10,572 bases of DNA from CAYWNA01 sp964459305 (GTDB lineage Bacteria; Planctomycetota; Planctomycetia; Pirellulales; Pirellulaceae): contig CAYWNA010000367.1 of assembly GCA_964459305.1 (NCBI GenBank), positions 1-10,572 of the forward strand, written 5' to 3'. Below the pieces are notes generated by a model. That model was not told the DNA's origin and ran no database searches. It saw nothing but the letters and a program-made list of their open reading frames with translations. Shown here piece after piece: positions 1-8,175 of the stretch (position 1 is its first letter; each line of letters starts with the position of its first letter). A program made the translations under genes and the position numbers.

Positions 1-226
1 CCATGCGGTCGACGTGCGGAGTGCGGTGCTTCGTCGAGCCGAAGCAGCCCACATCACCGTAACCCAGGTTGTCGCAGTTGATGAGGACGAAATTCGGCGA
101 TAGTTGCTGGATAGCGTGCGCCGGCAATTGCCGGCTCGCAGATACCGGCAGAACGCAAATCGCGGCGGGAACCATCAGCAGACCGATGAGTCTTCCCGCG
201 CGACGGTTTCTGTAGCAGCGATTCAT
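1..226 (-). CDS. Sulfatase, N-terminal fragment (cut by window edge)
   Basis: The first 75 residues of an exported sulfatase (alkaline phosphatase superfamily, arylsulfatase-like) are visible. Residues 1-30 form a signal peptide: a basic start (MNRCYRNRRAGR), a hydrophobic stretch (LIGLLMVPAAICVLPV) and a small-residue SAS region. Mature sequence then shows the family's first strand and metal-binding turn, PNFVLINCDNLGYGD at residues 44-58, followed by GCFGSTKHRTPHVDRM. In sulfatases this turn supplies calcium ligands; here the usual Asp-Asp pair is Asp52-Asn53, a variant I recognise in planctomycete-type sulfatases. The catalytic C/S-x-P-x-R formylglycine motif lies beyond the window, so activity cannot be judged. 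The ATG is supported by AGGAG five bases upstream. It follows the BNR gene by 74 bp and would remove sulfate esters from a polysaccharide. Family assignment is secure, substrate unknown. Confidence 0.9.
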   Translation of the reverse strand, partial: MNRCYRNRRAGRLIGLLMVPAAICVLPVSASRQLPAHAIQQLSPNFVLINCDNLGYGDVGCFGSTKHRTPHVDRM

Positions 227-300
227 CGTCACTCCTGATTGTAATTGTAGTAGGACTTCTTCGCGGATGCAGGGCGGTCCTGCTCTCCCGTTCGTCTATC

Positions 301-1641
301 TTATTGGCTGTCGTTCTGACGCACCCCGACCTTGATTTTGAAGAAATAGACCGGACAGATTCCCTTGGGGTCGAGTGGAGATTGCACCCGGTCGGTGAAC
401 GTGCCGAGGATATGGCCGTCGCTGGTGACCTCGCGAAAACCGCCGATCGAGTAGGTATCAGTGAACTGAGTCTCGCCGATTGCGTGATCGGACCAGGTCT
501 GGCCGTTGTCGTGGCTGGCCAGGCAAGCCAGCCGCTCGTCGTCCGCCATTATGCAGTACAGAGGAGCATTGGGGTCCGAGCTGCGCGACGCCATGAAGCC
601 ATTCCACTTGTTCAGCCGAATTCGATGGCCTCGAAACTCCCCCTGCCGGTGAAAGTCCTTCTTGCCGGTCTCGGCGTCACAGCGAACGTAGTTCAATCGG
701 ATAAACGACGGTTCCGGATACTTCTTCGACGCGTCGATCGTTGAGTAAACGAAGTGAACCTTGTCTCGCTTGGGCACACAACTGCACAGCCAAGAATGGT
801 CATCCAGTTCGTCATCGAGACTGATCTGCTGCGAGGGTCCGGTCTCGTCGGCTACGACAGGAGGCATGAGGGACGTGCCGTCCATGCGTTGCCACGTTAC
901 GCCGCCGTCGGGCGATTGCACGTGCTGAACGGTCCGATAGCAGTACCGGCCGCGCTGCTGTGTGATCCACGGGGCGTGCAGGGTCCCGTCGGCCGCCAAT
1001 GCGAGATGCGGGTATTGAATCACGGCATGCTTGCCGCCACGCGTAAGCGTTCTGGACGATCGGACTTCTCCGTCGAGCCCGACGATGTGGAAGGTGTTGT
1101 TGTGCGCGAAGAAGTAGAGCTGTTTCCGCTCAGGATCCAACAGCATGCTGTACTTCCCGGCCGCAGCACCGGGAATTGTCGTGATTTCCGGATCGGTGTA
1201 GTCGGGGGCATCGAAGCGGTAGAGATAGGCATTACCGTCTTTGAAGTCCGGCCGCGCGAGATACAGTCTCCCCTCGCCGTCGGTCTCCAGGACTGGCGGA
1301 TTCGTCGCATGAGTTGCTTCGTAGACGGTACTGAATGTCTTGCCGCCATCGGTGCTACGGGACAGCCGCCACTGTTGTGCCGTGTACTTCGCGTTTCGAG
1401 ACCGGATGTGGGTCATGAAGATACCGTGGTCGTTCTGCACGACCTTTTGATTGTGGTTCTGAAACGTCCCATAGCCAATGGCGTCGCGATCGACGAGCGT
1501 CACGTTGATTTCGGTCAATCCGGACCCGGTATTCTCCGCGGTCGCCCGCCTCGTCGTAAACGCGCTCGCCGCCAACCCAGCAGTGCCAACCTGGAGAAAC
1601 GCGCGGCGAGAAAGCGCCGACTCGACTGGTTCTGTAAACAT
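301..1641 (-). CDS. Tat-exported BNR/Asp-box beta-propeller protein (BNR_4-like)
   Basis: This 446-residue protein has a twin-arginine signal at its N-terminus: SRRAFLQ (residues 11-17), then a hydrophobic AGLAASAF stretch and a likely cleavage near RRATA. The body is a sialidase-like beta-propeller. Asp-box motifs are visible at S96-TDGGKTF, S243-PDGGVTW and S376-HDNGQTW, with a conserved-looking YPHLALAADGTLHAPW segment at 210-225. This arrangement matches BNR repeat-containing proteins of the PF15892 type, a fold that includes some polysaccharide lyases and glycosidases. Catalytic residues cannot be assigned by eye, so lyase versus hydrolase is open. I chose the ATG at 1641: AGGAG lies 12 bases upstream and the Tat motif falls at the right distance. 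The frame stays open to a TTG at 1689, but that start lacks support. It lies 196 bp after the GDPD gene and 74 bp before the sulfatase. Recognition of the propeller is firm; the activity is inferred. Confidence 0.85.
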   Translation of the reverse strand: MFTEPVESALSRRAFLQVGTAGLAASAFTTRRATAENTGSGLTEINVTLVDRDAIGYGTFQNHNQKVVQNDHGIFMTHIRSRNAKYTAQQWRLSRSTDGGKTFSTVYEATHATNPPVLETDGEGRLYLARPDFKDGNAYLYRFDAPDYTDPEITTIPGAAAGKYSMLLDPERKQLYFFAHNNTFHIVGLDGEVRSSRTLTRGGKHAVIQYPHLALAADGTLHAPWITQQRGRYCYRTVQHVQSPDGGVTWQRMDGTSLMPPVVADETGPSQQISLDDELDDHSWLCSCVPKRDKVHFVYSTIDASKKYPEPSFIRLNYVRCDAETGKKDFHRQGEFRGHRIRLNKWNGFMASRSSDPNAPLYCIMADDERLACLASHDNGQTWSDHAIGETQFTDTYSIGGFREVTSDGHILGTFTDRVQSPLDPKGICPVYFFKIKVGVRQNDSQ

Positions 1642-1653
1642 GATGTTGCGGGA

Positions 1654-1658
1654 CTCCT
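1654..1658 (-). promoter_or_regulatory. Shine-Dalgarno AGGAG of the BNR gene
   Basis: AGGAG on the minus strand, 12 bases before the ATG at 1641. The spacing is long, but it is the only good ribosome site in the region and it argues against the upstream TTG at 1689. Confidence 0.55.
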
Positions 1659-1837
1659 GTTGCTCAGATTCGCGGGTATTGAACAACAACCATCACAGCG
1701 AAACACCTAGGTTGTTCGACCTAATCTCATGCATGGATGTCTCATGATACGTGGTTCGTGTGCAAACCTAAAGGACACGCGCACCCACCTGGCCTTAATC
1801 CTGAATCCCAGCCTGATGCCGGAATCCCCAGAATCGT

Positions 1838-2719
1838 CTACTCCGCAACGTCGCCCTTGCGGTACACGGGTTTCAGTCGCTCGATTCCCAACTTCCCGGC
1901 CGCGGTCATCATTCTTGCCGGATCATCGGCCACGGGGAAGTCAATACCCGCGTCGAACAGTTGCTTAAGCGACGGCTGATGCTTCGCGTCACTACAAAAG
2001 AGTATCCGTACGTTGGCCTCTTTCAGTCGTAGCACGTTCTCCGGCGAGCCGATGCCGGTAAAGCGGAGAGCGTTGTAGCCGCGTGCAATCACATCCGCGA
2101 CGTTTTCGGAGTCATAGCCCGGCCGGTGCGTGTTGCATATAAAAACCTCAGGATCGACTTGGCGTGCCGCCTCCGCCGCTTCGTGACTGAAAACCAATAA
2201 CATGCACTGGTGCCGGCGTTTCTGCCGAAGTATCTCCCGGGTCACCGGAGCGGCGAGGTGTGGTCGGTATTGGATATCGACGAACAACCAGATGTTCTCC
2301 GGCATCATCTTCAGCGTTTCCTCCAGGGTTGGTATGCGCTCGCCGGCAAACTGCGCCCCTTTCCAACTGCCCGCGTCAAGCTTCCGGATCTCGGCCAATG
2401 TGGAATTCGACACCCTGCCCGTGCCGTTGGTCGTGCGGTCGACCGTACTGTCGTGCATCAACACGAGCTGCCGGTCCTTGGTCCAGTGGACGTCGAACTC
2501 GACGACGTGAACACCCAACCGAAGGGCCTCCTTGAGGGCGACGATGGTGTTCTCCGGGTGCGTTGCCATTGCGCCACGATGGGCGCAGATGCCGCGGGTG
2601 GGCAAAACGAGCGAGTCGGTCGGGTCGCTCGAGGCCGTGTTGCCCGTTGACGCAGCCGTCGCCAAGACCAAGGTCAGGAGGGTGAACGAGGCATGCCATT
2701 TGACAGGGGATTGACACAT
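1838..2719 (-). CDS. Secreted glycerophosphodiester phosphodiesterase (GDPD) family protein
   Basis: This 293-residue protein has a Sec signal peptide (hydrophobic FTLLTLVLATAAS, about residues 12-24) and a single GDPD TIM-barrel. Visible family motifs are HRG at 47-49, PENT at 55-58, E74-F-D76, KDRQLVLMHD at 81-90 with the second catalytic His89, and DRTTNGTG at 94-101. These correspond to the two catalytic histidines and the metal-binding Glu/Asp of GDPDs, which split glycerophosphodiesters into sn-glycerol-3-phosphate and an alcohol. The next family motif, usually ExK, reads D148-I-Q150 here, so the lysine is missing. The late barrel includes FPVADDPARM at 261-270. AAAGGAA lies nine bases before the ATG. 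It sits 92 bp after the propeller gene. In a polysaccharide locus it may act on phosphodiester substituents or teichoic-acid-like material rather than phospholipid; that is inference. Confidence 0.9.
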   Translation of the reverse strand: MCQSPVKWHASFTLLTLVLATAASTGNTASSDPTDSLVLPTRGICAHRGAMATHPENTIVALKEALRLGVHVVEFDVHWTKDRQLVLMHDSTVDRTTNGTGRVSNSTLAEIRKLDAGSWKGAQFAGERIPTLEETLKMMPENIWLFVDIQYRPHLAAPVTREILRQKRRHQCMLLVFSHEAAEAARQVDPEVFICNTHRPGYDSENVADVIARGYNALRFTGIGSPENVLRLKEANVRILFCSDAKHQPSLKQLFDAGIDFPVADDPARMMTAAGKLGIERLKPVYRKGDVAE

Positions 2720-2811
2720 TGATCGGGGTTCCTTTCGGCTCTAGCGGATTGGAGCTCCTTTTAGGTTCCTTTGACGCTTTCGTCTCCATCGCGGCCGTCG
2801 TCGCTTTCAAG

Positions 2812-5658
2812 CTACCTCCCACTCGATGGCCCGATGCAGTAGGCATGACCGTCGGCGCAGACCACGATAATCCGTGCTTGACCGGATCCGTTCGTGTCCG
2901 CAATGACCGGCGGGCTCAAACGAGCGGGTAGCGTGATCGACCATTCGATTCGGCCGCCCGAGCCTTTGGCGTCGGCGCCGACGGCGTAGAGCGTCTCTTC
3001 GACGGTAAAGAGGCACTCGTCGCGGTCGTCGCCGTCAATGTCGCCGGTGCACGGTACACTGGGGCAACTGATATAGAGTTGCCCGTTGGGACCGTAAGCC
3101 GAGCCTGGCAGCGGCAGTTGCCACCGCACCTTGCCGTCTGCCGCCTGATAACAGACCAGCATTTGGTCGCGCGATTCCGGGCGGATCCGATGCGCCAGGC
3201 TGAATAACTCCAGGCTTCCGTCGCCGTCGCTATCGCCAACGCCGGGCGGGATGGAGGGGAGGATGTTGACAGCCTGCGGAGGCGGCAGGACATCCCAAAG
3301 GACCGTTGCTTGGCGGTCGAGCATCGCCAGCCGCGCCGTACATCCGGCATAGAGGACCTGTTTCTGCGAGTTGCCCAGAAAATCCGCCACGACGGGCACG
3401 GCGTAAAGCGATTGCCCGCCGAACACTTGGGGCGTCCAGCGGTCCAGCAGAATCTTGCCAGTCGAACCTTGCATCACGTAGATGACATCCGGGAAAAGAC
3501 AGAGAATGTCGTCGAGTCCGTCACCGTCCCAATCGTCGAGGACGAACCAGTTCCCGCCACACGCTCGGCGGGTGCCGCCGGCCATGCCGCCCTCGGACCG
3601 TTGCCAGACCTCTTTACCGGTGCGGCCGTCGAGCACGTGTGTCACCTCGCTATGTAGATGACCGGGTTGAATCGTGACAACGACATCCGCGCGCTGCTTG
3701 TCGGTCAAGTGCCCGGCGTGGATGAAGACGAACGTCCGTTCTCCGCCGGGGATATCGGGGAAATCGTGCTGCCAGATTTCGCTGCCGTCGGAAGCAATCG
3801 CTCGGACCTGCAGCGTACCCTTGTTGCCGACACTCGCGACGACCGTGGCCAATTCTCCGCTGCCAAGGACGTCGGCCAGGACCAGCCCTCCGTAACGTGG
3901 GTCCGGGCTGCCGGCCAGCGTCTGCTGGCCGTGCCTGATGTCGGAGGGAAAAGTGCCTCGCCCCGGCACGGTCCATCGCGTCTTCGTCCGGCTCACTTGG
4001 TCGCCGGTTATGTCGATGGCTTCCACACACAAGCTGGGCTTCTGGACTACCACGCTAACCGGAGACCCGGGCTTCAACCGTCCCACAACGGCCGGCCCAA
4101 CGTCGCCGCCAATCCGACGTGAAAGCAAGGGAACCGCGACTGCCGCTTCACGTTCCAGTATTGGCGGTTCCCCGTCGCCGTACCGAGTCCGGATCAGCAG
4201 TCCGCCCTTCTTATCGGCGAAAGCACGGATCGCGAGGGCCTCAAGGTGTGGTCCCTGCAGATGTCCGACTTTCTTGACGCTCCCGTCAGTGCTGACTTGC
4301 CATACAAACACCTCCATGATGTTCCGGGGCCGATCGACACTTCTCTGCGTGAGGAAAATCGGGAGAGACCCTGTTTCCAGGACGCCGCTCCGCACTGCCA
4401 GTCCACACGCGTAGGGCGTGGAGACGTTTTCGTGCAGCGGTCGCTGCGTGTCACGGTGTGTCACAAATGACTGACCTTTGTTCCGCCAGCGGGTGACTGC
4501 CTTGCCGCCGCGTACACTCAACACCGAAAGCTCTGTCGCGTCCGGAACCAGTATGCCGTCCGGTCGCGAGCAGAGCATCTCGGCGCTGCCATCGCCGTCC
4601 AGATCCTCTAGCCCGCTGAGGTACAGTTCGGGCAGGTCAAGTTTGATCTGGCCGGTGAGCGCATCCATCGCCTCAACGTGCCAATGACCGTCGCCCTTGG
4701 CGTTGAAGGTGGACACAACGACCTCGAACCGGCCGTCGCCGTCCACGTCGCGCACGGGACCGGCGGGAACATTCAGGACGGTTTTCTTGCGATTGATGCC
4801 CGACTCGATGACGCGATGCCAACGTGCTTGCAGTTCCCCGTCCTTCCAACCCAACACATCGACATGGCTCTCGAACGTTGGGATCATGACGAATTCATGG
4901 CGGCCGTCGCCGTCGAGGTCATGCGCACCCAGGTAGCCGTAGCTCCGACCGCTGGAAGCACCGTCCGGCTTGAAGCGGGTCTTGTACTTCACTTTGCCGG
5001 TCGCCACGTCGAAGACCCACAGATTGTCGTGCGGGGCCACCGCGACTTCGAGTCGACCATCGTTGTCAAAGTCGCCGACGACCGGGTTGGCGAAGAACAG
5101 ATAGGGGATGGCCGGCGTCTGCCATTCAGGATGCCATTTGCCGTCCTTGCGGGCCAACAGACGGCCATAGTAAGGAATGGCTGGACTCCATGACTGGCTC
5201 GGCTTGAGAAAACCGCTTTCAAACTCGAGTTTCTGCAGACCCGGCCAATCCGGCAGGAACTTGCCGATCTTGTGGAACTGCGACTGCTCGACCGTAGTCA
5301 GACGCCCATCGCCGTCAAGATCATACGGCGGCTTGCCGAAACCCCAGCGAGCGCGGATTGCCTCGTACTGATCGGGGTCCTGATCTGCGTTAGGCAAGGT
5401 CAAACGCGATGGGCCGGCATTCTCAAATCGAACCGCCAAGAGCGTCTCGCGTTGGCCGATGAAATGCCGCCACTCGACCGCCGGCTTGGCAATGTCCCCC
5501 TTGAGTGTCGAGCGCCCGGTCAAGAATCGATCGCGGCGAAACTGCGGCCAGTCTCCCGCACGGAACCGCTCGGCCTCCGCGGTCCAAGCCAATGCGGGTC
5601 CCAGAGTTGCAGTCAGCAGTATCAACAAGCAAGTCGATTTGGCGTGATTATGGCCCAT
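2812..5658 (-). CDS. Large secreted FG-GAP/VCBS and PQQ-like beta-propeller protein
   Basis: A 948-residue exported protein with a signal peptide (CLLILLTATLGPALAWTAEA, 10-29). The mature N-terminus, DWPQFRRDRFLTGRS, is typical of PQQ-like propeller proteins. Calcium-type DxDxDG loops recur near residues 113 (DLDGDGRLTTVEQ, EF-hand/dockerin-like), 196, 247, 304, 352, 709, 809 and 873, with a weaker DTNGSG at 921. Most are followed by a hydrophobic beta strand (for example RFEVVVS, RHEFVMI), as in FG-GAP/integrin-like blades. Several blades also carry PQQ-like turns (DVATGKVKY, DGRTGKEVWQ, STGKILLDRW). Residues 380-690 have fewer loops. No catalytic motif is visible; binding or scaffolding at the cell surface is plausible but unproven. 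The start was set at 5658 because a perfect AAGGAGG lies six bases upstream; the frame continues through an adjacent ATG (5661) and GTG (5664). It follows the glycoside hydrolase gene by 173 bp. Confidence 0.85.
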   Translation of the reverse strand: MGHNHAKSTCLLILLTATLGPALAWTAEAERFRAGDWPQFRRDRFLTGRSTLKGDIAKPAVEWRHFIGQRETLLAVRFENAGPSRLTLPNADQDPDQYEAIRARWGFGKPPYDLDGDGRLTTVEQSQFHKIGKFLPDWPGLQKLEFESGFLKPSQSWSPAIPYYGRLLARKDGKWHPEWQTPAIPYLFFANPVVGDFDNDGRLEVAVAPHDNLWVFDVATGKVKYKTRFKPDGASSGRSYGYLGAHDLDGDGRHEFVMIPTFESHVDVLGWKDGELQARWHRVIESGINRKKTVLNVPAGPVRDVDGDGRFEVVVSTFNAKGDGHWHVEAMDALTGQIKLDLPELYLSGLEDLDGDGSAEMLCSRPDGILVPDATELSVLSVRGGKAVTRWRNKGQSFVTHRDTQRPLHENVSTPYACGLAVRSGVLETGSLPIFLTQRSVDRPRNIMEVFVWQVSTDGSVKKVGHLQGPHLEALAIRAFADKKGGLLIRTRYGDGEPPILEREAAVAVPLLSRRIGGDVGPAVVGRLKPGSPVSVVVQKPSLCVEAIDITGDQVSRTKTRWTVPGRGTFPSDIRHGQQTLAGSPDPRYGGLVLADVLGSGELATVVASVGNKGTLQVRAIASDGSEIWQHDFPDIPGGERTFVFIHAGHLTDKQRADVVVTIQPGHLHSEVTHVLDGRTGKEVWQRSEGGMAGGTRRACGGNWFVLDDWDGDGLDDILCLFPDVIYVMQGSTGKILLDRWTPQVFGGQSLYAVPVVADFLGNSQKQVLYAGCTARLAMLDRQATVLWDVLPPPQAVNILPSIPPGVGDSDGDGSLELFSLAHRIRPESRDQMLVCYQAADGKVRWQLPLPGSAYGPNGQLYISCPSVPCTGDIDGDDRDECLFTVEETLYAVGADAKGSGGRIEWSITLPARLSPPVIADTNGSGQARIIVVCADGHAYCIGPSSGR

Positions 5659-5664
5659 CATCAC

Positions 5665-5671
5665 CCTCCTT
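5665..5671 (-). promoter_or_regulatory. Strong Shine-Dalgarno AAGGAGG before three tandem start codons
   Basis: AAGGAGG is followed directly by GTG-ATG-ATG in frame. The third codon (ATG, ending at 5658) has the best spacing of six bases; the second is only three bases away and the GTG has none. This decides the start of the propeller gene. Confidence 0.75.
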
Positions 5672-5831
5672 CAATCGGCGCACTTCGGCAGCGCGGTTTC
5701 TCATGCGGCGGATTCATCGATCGGTTTGGTCCGAAAGGCGACTGCATAACGATAAGAGAAGGTCCTGACGTGATCATTTTGTCCTTTCGCAAATCTGTCC
5801 GGCTTTCCATCCCGGCTCTTGCCAACCTCAG

Positions 5832-8051
5832 TCAGCGAGGCTCCTTCAGCAACGACTCCCGAGTCGCACCGAGTAGGTACACGGGCGCTTCGGTTAGACT
5901 CAGCTTCAGGACACCGCTTGAAGCGGCTACGGAGTTTCGGTTGCCCATCAAGTCTGCAAGCTCCAGTTTCTCGGCGCCGGTTCTCAGACTTAGGCTCGCA
6001 TCGCCGTGAATCGCGTATGCCGCAACGATGGGCTTCCCGTTCACGTCGAACAAATAGGCCCTCGCCTTGTCGGAGTTCGGCGAGAGATCTTTCACAAAGC
6101 GGCCCTGACCCAGAATTCGAGTCATTGCGGCCACCGCCATGAGCGATGGCTTTGGCGAGTAGTCTTCGTGAATCAGGCCAAAGTTGTGCTCGGTGTAGGT
6201 GCGATGGTTGCCGTCATTCTTGAAATCATATTGGATGGCATACTCAGCTCCCGCCGCTTGAGACGTCAGGAACATCCGGATTATGTACTGGGCCTGATGC
6301 ACGTAGCTAGACCGCGGGTACCCGCCAGCGATCTTGAGGTATTTCATTTCTCCTTCATAGGTGGTCCAGCCCGATTCGGTGAGAACGACCCGCTCCGGCC
6401 CACCATGTCTTCGGCTGACCTGGCGCAGCTCTCCGCAGAGATCGCGGAGGAACACCTCGCGCTCTGGCCGTGGCTGACCATGGCAGTAGGGGTGAATTGA
6501 GATCACGTCTCCGGCCGGGCCGATTCCCTTTTCAAGCATCTGCTCTAACGTGGGCCAAACGTCCTCGGCGCAGATGATCACGCTTGCATCCGGCCTGACT
6601 GCGCGAATACTTGCACTCGCCTTTTGGGTCAGCTCGACGAACTTGTCGATCCAGGGCGCGTTGCCGAACAGGTCACCGCCATAATGTCTCCTGAACTGGA
6701 AGTTGTGGGGCTCGTTCCAGATTTCAAAGTCCCGCATCCGCCCCTCAAAGTGCTTCGCCATCCACGCGGCCCAGCGGGCATATGCATCTGGGTCCAGTGG
6801 ATTCTCATAGATCGGATTCCCGTACGTGAGTAGCAGGTTCAGGCGGATGCGAGATTCGGCCAATCGGTCCACAAACGCCTCAACTTGCGGAGAGACAGCG
6901 TATTCGCCTTTCTTCTTCTCGATGCTGCTCCAGCCGAATTCCTCACGCACGACGCCGATTCCCGATGCGGTCAGGATATCGACGAAACGCAAATCGCCGC
7001 GCGCCCACCCATGGCCGGAGTGAATGCCAGTGCCCACCCAGCGACACGGCGGAGGTGTTTTTCCCGGCAGGATTCCGAACCACGCGTGTGCATGAAGCTC
7101 TTCACCTGTGCCGGCCGTGTTGTGGAGGTTCACTTTCAGACAGAACGCCCCGAAGCGCTGCACTGCCGGTGTGATCTGGCACTCGACCGACCGGCTGAAA
7201 TCCACAGTGATCGCTTCGATGCGACCTCGGTCCACCTCGCGATCCATCCAATCACAGAGCGAGTACTGGCCCTGAAAGCGCTGTGCCGGACGCCGCTCCG
7301 TGCCGCGAGTGCGAAGTGTGAATCGTGCGGTCTCCGCACGCTCGAACAGATGTCCGAACCGCGGGCAGTCCACCTGAAGCAGCGTTCCCGGCTGGATATC
7401 GGGCGAAGCAGCAGTACAGACCGAAAGCGTGTCGATGTCCATGTGACTCACCTTCTTCTCGCCTCGGGCCTCGACACCGATCTGCACAAGAGTAATGGGC
7501 CAGTGGATTGTCCCGTCGTTCGCTCCGCCCCAATGTCCGTCGATATCGTCGATGTCGAACGACACCCGTTGCCACTCCCCGGGCGACGGCGCGGCTAGGA
7601 ACCGGATGTGCTCCTGCCCCGTGCTGTCGCGCGTCTTGCAGTGAACCTGATGCCCCTCGGTGCCGACGCGCACCCACAGGTCGACGGAGCGAGCGCCATC
7701 CACAAGATGTCGAGGAAGGCTATAGGTCCAGGCGACGTAGTTGCCACGAGTCAGGTCAAACGAGAGTCGCCCCCCGCGCTGCCCGTCGTGCGCAGCTTCG
7801 CGGGTCACCGCAAACTCGCCCTTGGCACCAGGAAACTCCCCTCCGAGGTTCAACCCGCCGCCGTTGGCCTCGAAATCAAACAAGACCAGTTCACGCACTC
7901 GGCCTGGCACATCGCGCGACTTGATGTGCGAATTCCTCTTCGGCTCGGGACTTACTTCCGCCGCATCCACCAAGCGCAGTTCCGCCCCAAGCATGACCAG
8001 GGCGAGAGAGACAGCGGGAAGGACAACGACGAGTCTAAACTGAGTGGTCAT
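5832..8051 (-). CDS. Secreted glycoside hydrolase, GH39/GH5-like TIM barrel with N-terminal carbohydrate-binding-like domain
   Basis: This 739-residue protein starts with a signal peptide (LVVVLPAVSLALVML, 7-21). Residues about 54-212 look like a jelly-roll carbohydrate-binding module (LVLFDFEANGG...WQRVSFDIDDI...MDIDTLSV). Residues about 220-330 are probably a second beta-sandwich. The catalytic barrel, about 335-650, contains W374-SSIEKKKGEY, IWNEPH with the probable acid/base E447, HPYCHG at 520-525, and VVLTESGW with the probable nucleophile E559. This order fits clan GH-A retaining enzymes, closest in look to GH39/PslG-like proteins. The C-terminus (about 655-730) resembles the small beta domain common after such barrels. 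The ATG at 8051 has AGGAGA seven bases upstream and begins the signal peptide; the frame is open to 8273, but that stretch holds an inverted repeat and no protein features. Exact family and substrate are uncertain. Confidence 0.88.
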   Translation of the reverse strand: MTTQFRLVVVLPAVSLALVMLGAELRLVDAAEVSPEPKRNSHIKSRDVPGRVRELVLFDFEANGGGLNLGGEFPGAKGEFAVTREAAHDGQRGGRLSFDLTRGNYVAWTYSLPRHLVDGARSVDLWVRVGTEGHQVHCKTRDSTGQEHIRFLAAPSPGEWQRVSFDIDDIDGHWGGANDGTIHWPITLVQIGVEARGEKKVSHMDIDTLSVCTAASPDIQPGTLLQVDCPRFGHLFERAETARFTLRTRGTERRPAQRFQGQYSLCDWMDREVDRGRIEAITVDFSRSVECQITPAVQRFGAFCLKVNLHNTAGTGEELHAHAWFGILPGKTPPPCRWVGTGIHSGHGWARGDLRFVDILTASGIGVVREEFGWSSIEKKKGEYAVSPQVEAFVDRLAESRIRLNLLLTYGNPIYENPLDPDAYARWAAWMAKHFEGRMRDFEIWNEPHNFQFRRHYGGDLFGNAPWIDKFVELTQKASASIRAVRPDASVIICAEDVWPTLEQMLEKGIGPAGDVISIHPYCHGQPRPEREVFLRDLCGELRQVSRRHGGPERVVLTESGWTTYEGEMKYLKIAGGYPRSSYVHQAQYIIRMFLTSQAAGAEYAIQYDFKNDGNHRTYTEHNFGLIHEDYSPKPSLMAVAAMTRILGQGRFVKDLSPNSDKARAYLFDVNGKPIVAAYAIHGDASLSLRTGAEKLELADLMGNRNSVAASSGVLKLSLTEAPVYLLGATRESLLKEPR

Positions 8052-8058
8052 CGACAGG

Positions 8059-8064
8059 TCTCCT
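8059..8064 (-). promoter_or_regulatory. Shine-Dalgarno AGGAGA of the glycoside hydrolase gene
   Basis: AGGAGA with seven bases to the ATG at 8051, directly before a signal peptide. It supports this start over the in-frame upstream codon at 8273, which would add 74 residues encoded by the inverted-repeat spacer. Confidence 0.75.
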
Positions 8065-8175
8065 TTTGTTGCCACTGCCAATCGGCGACTCTTGGGGTCA
8101 CAAACCGTTGGACGGTTTTCATCGGGGCCCTCTTTCGCCACTAACACACTAATGGTCTGCCAAAGGCAAAGGCTA

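Noticed and set aside
269..283. Small hairpin GCAGG-GCGGT-CCTGC between the BNR and sulfatase genes
   Set aside because: Only a five-base stem and no T-run after it on the minus strand, so neither a terminator nor a convincing regulatory element.
754..1710. Long plus-strand open frame (318 codons) opposite the BNR gene
   Set aside because: It is antisense to a clear propeller gene, its translation is arginine-rich without motifs, and it has no export signal or domain. It is a shadow of the high-GC gene on the other strand.
1690..1837. Spacer between GDPD and BNR genes, checked for a terminator or promoter
   Set aside because: Only very short symmetries (CCTAGG, ATGCAT, a four-base AGGT/ACCT stem) and no T-run were seen; nothing above chance.
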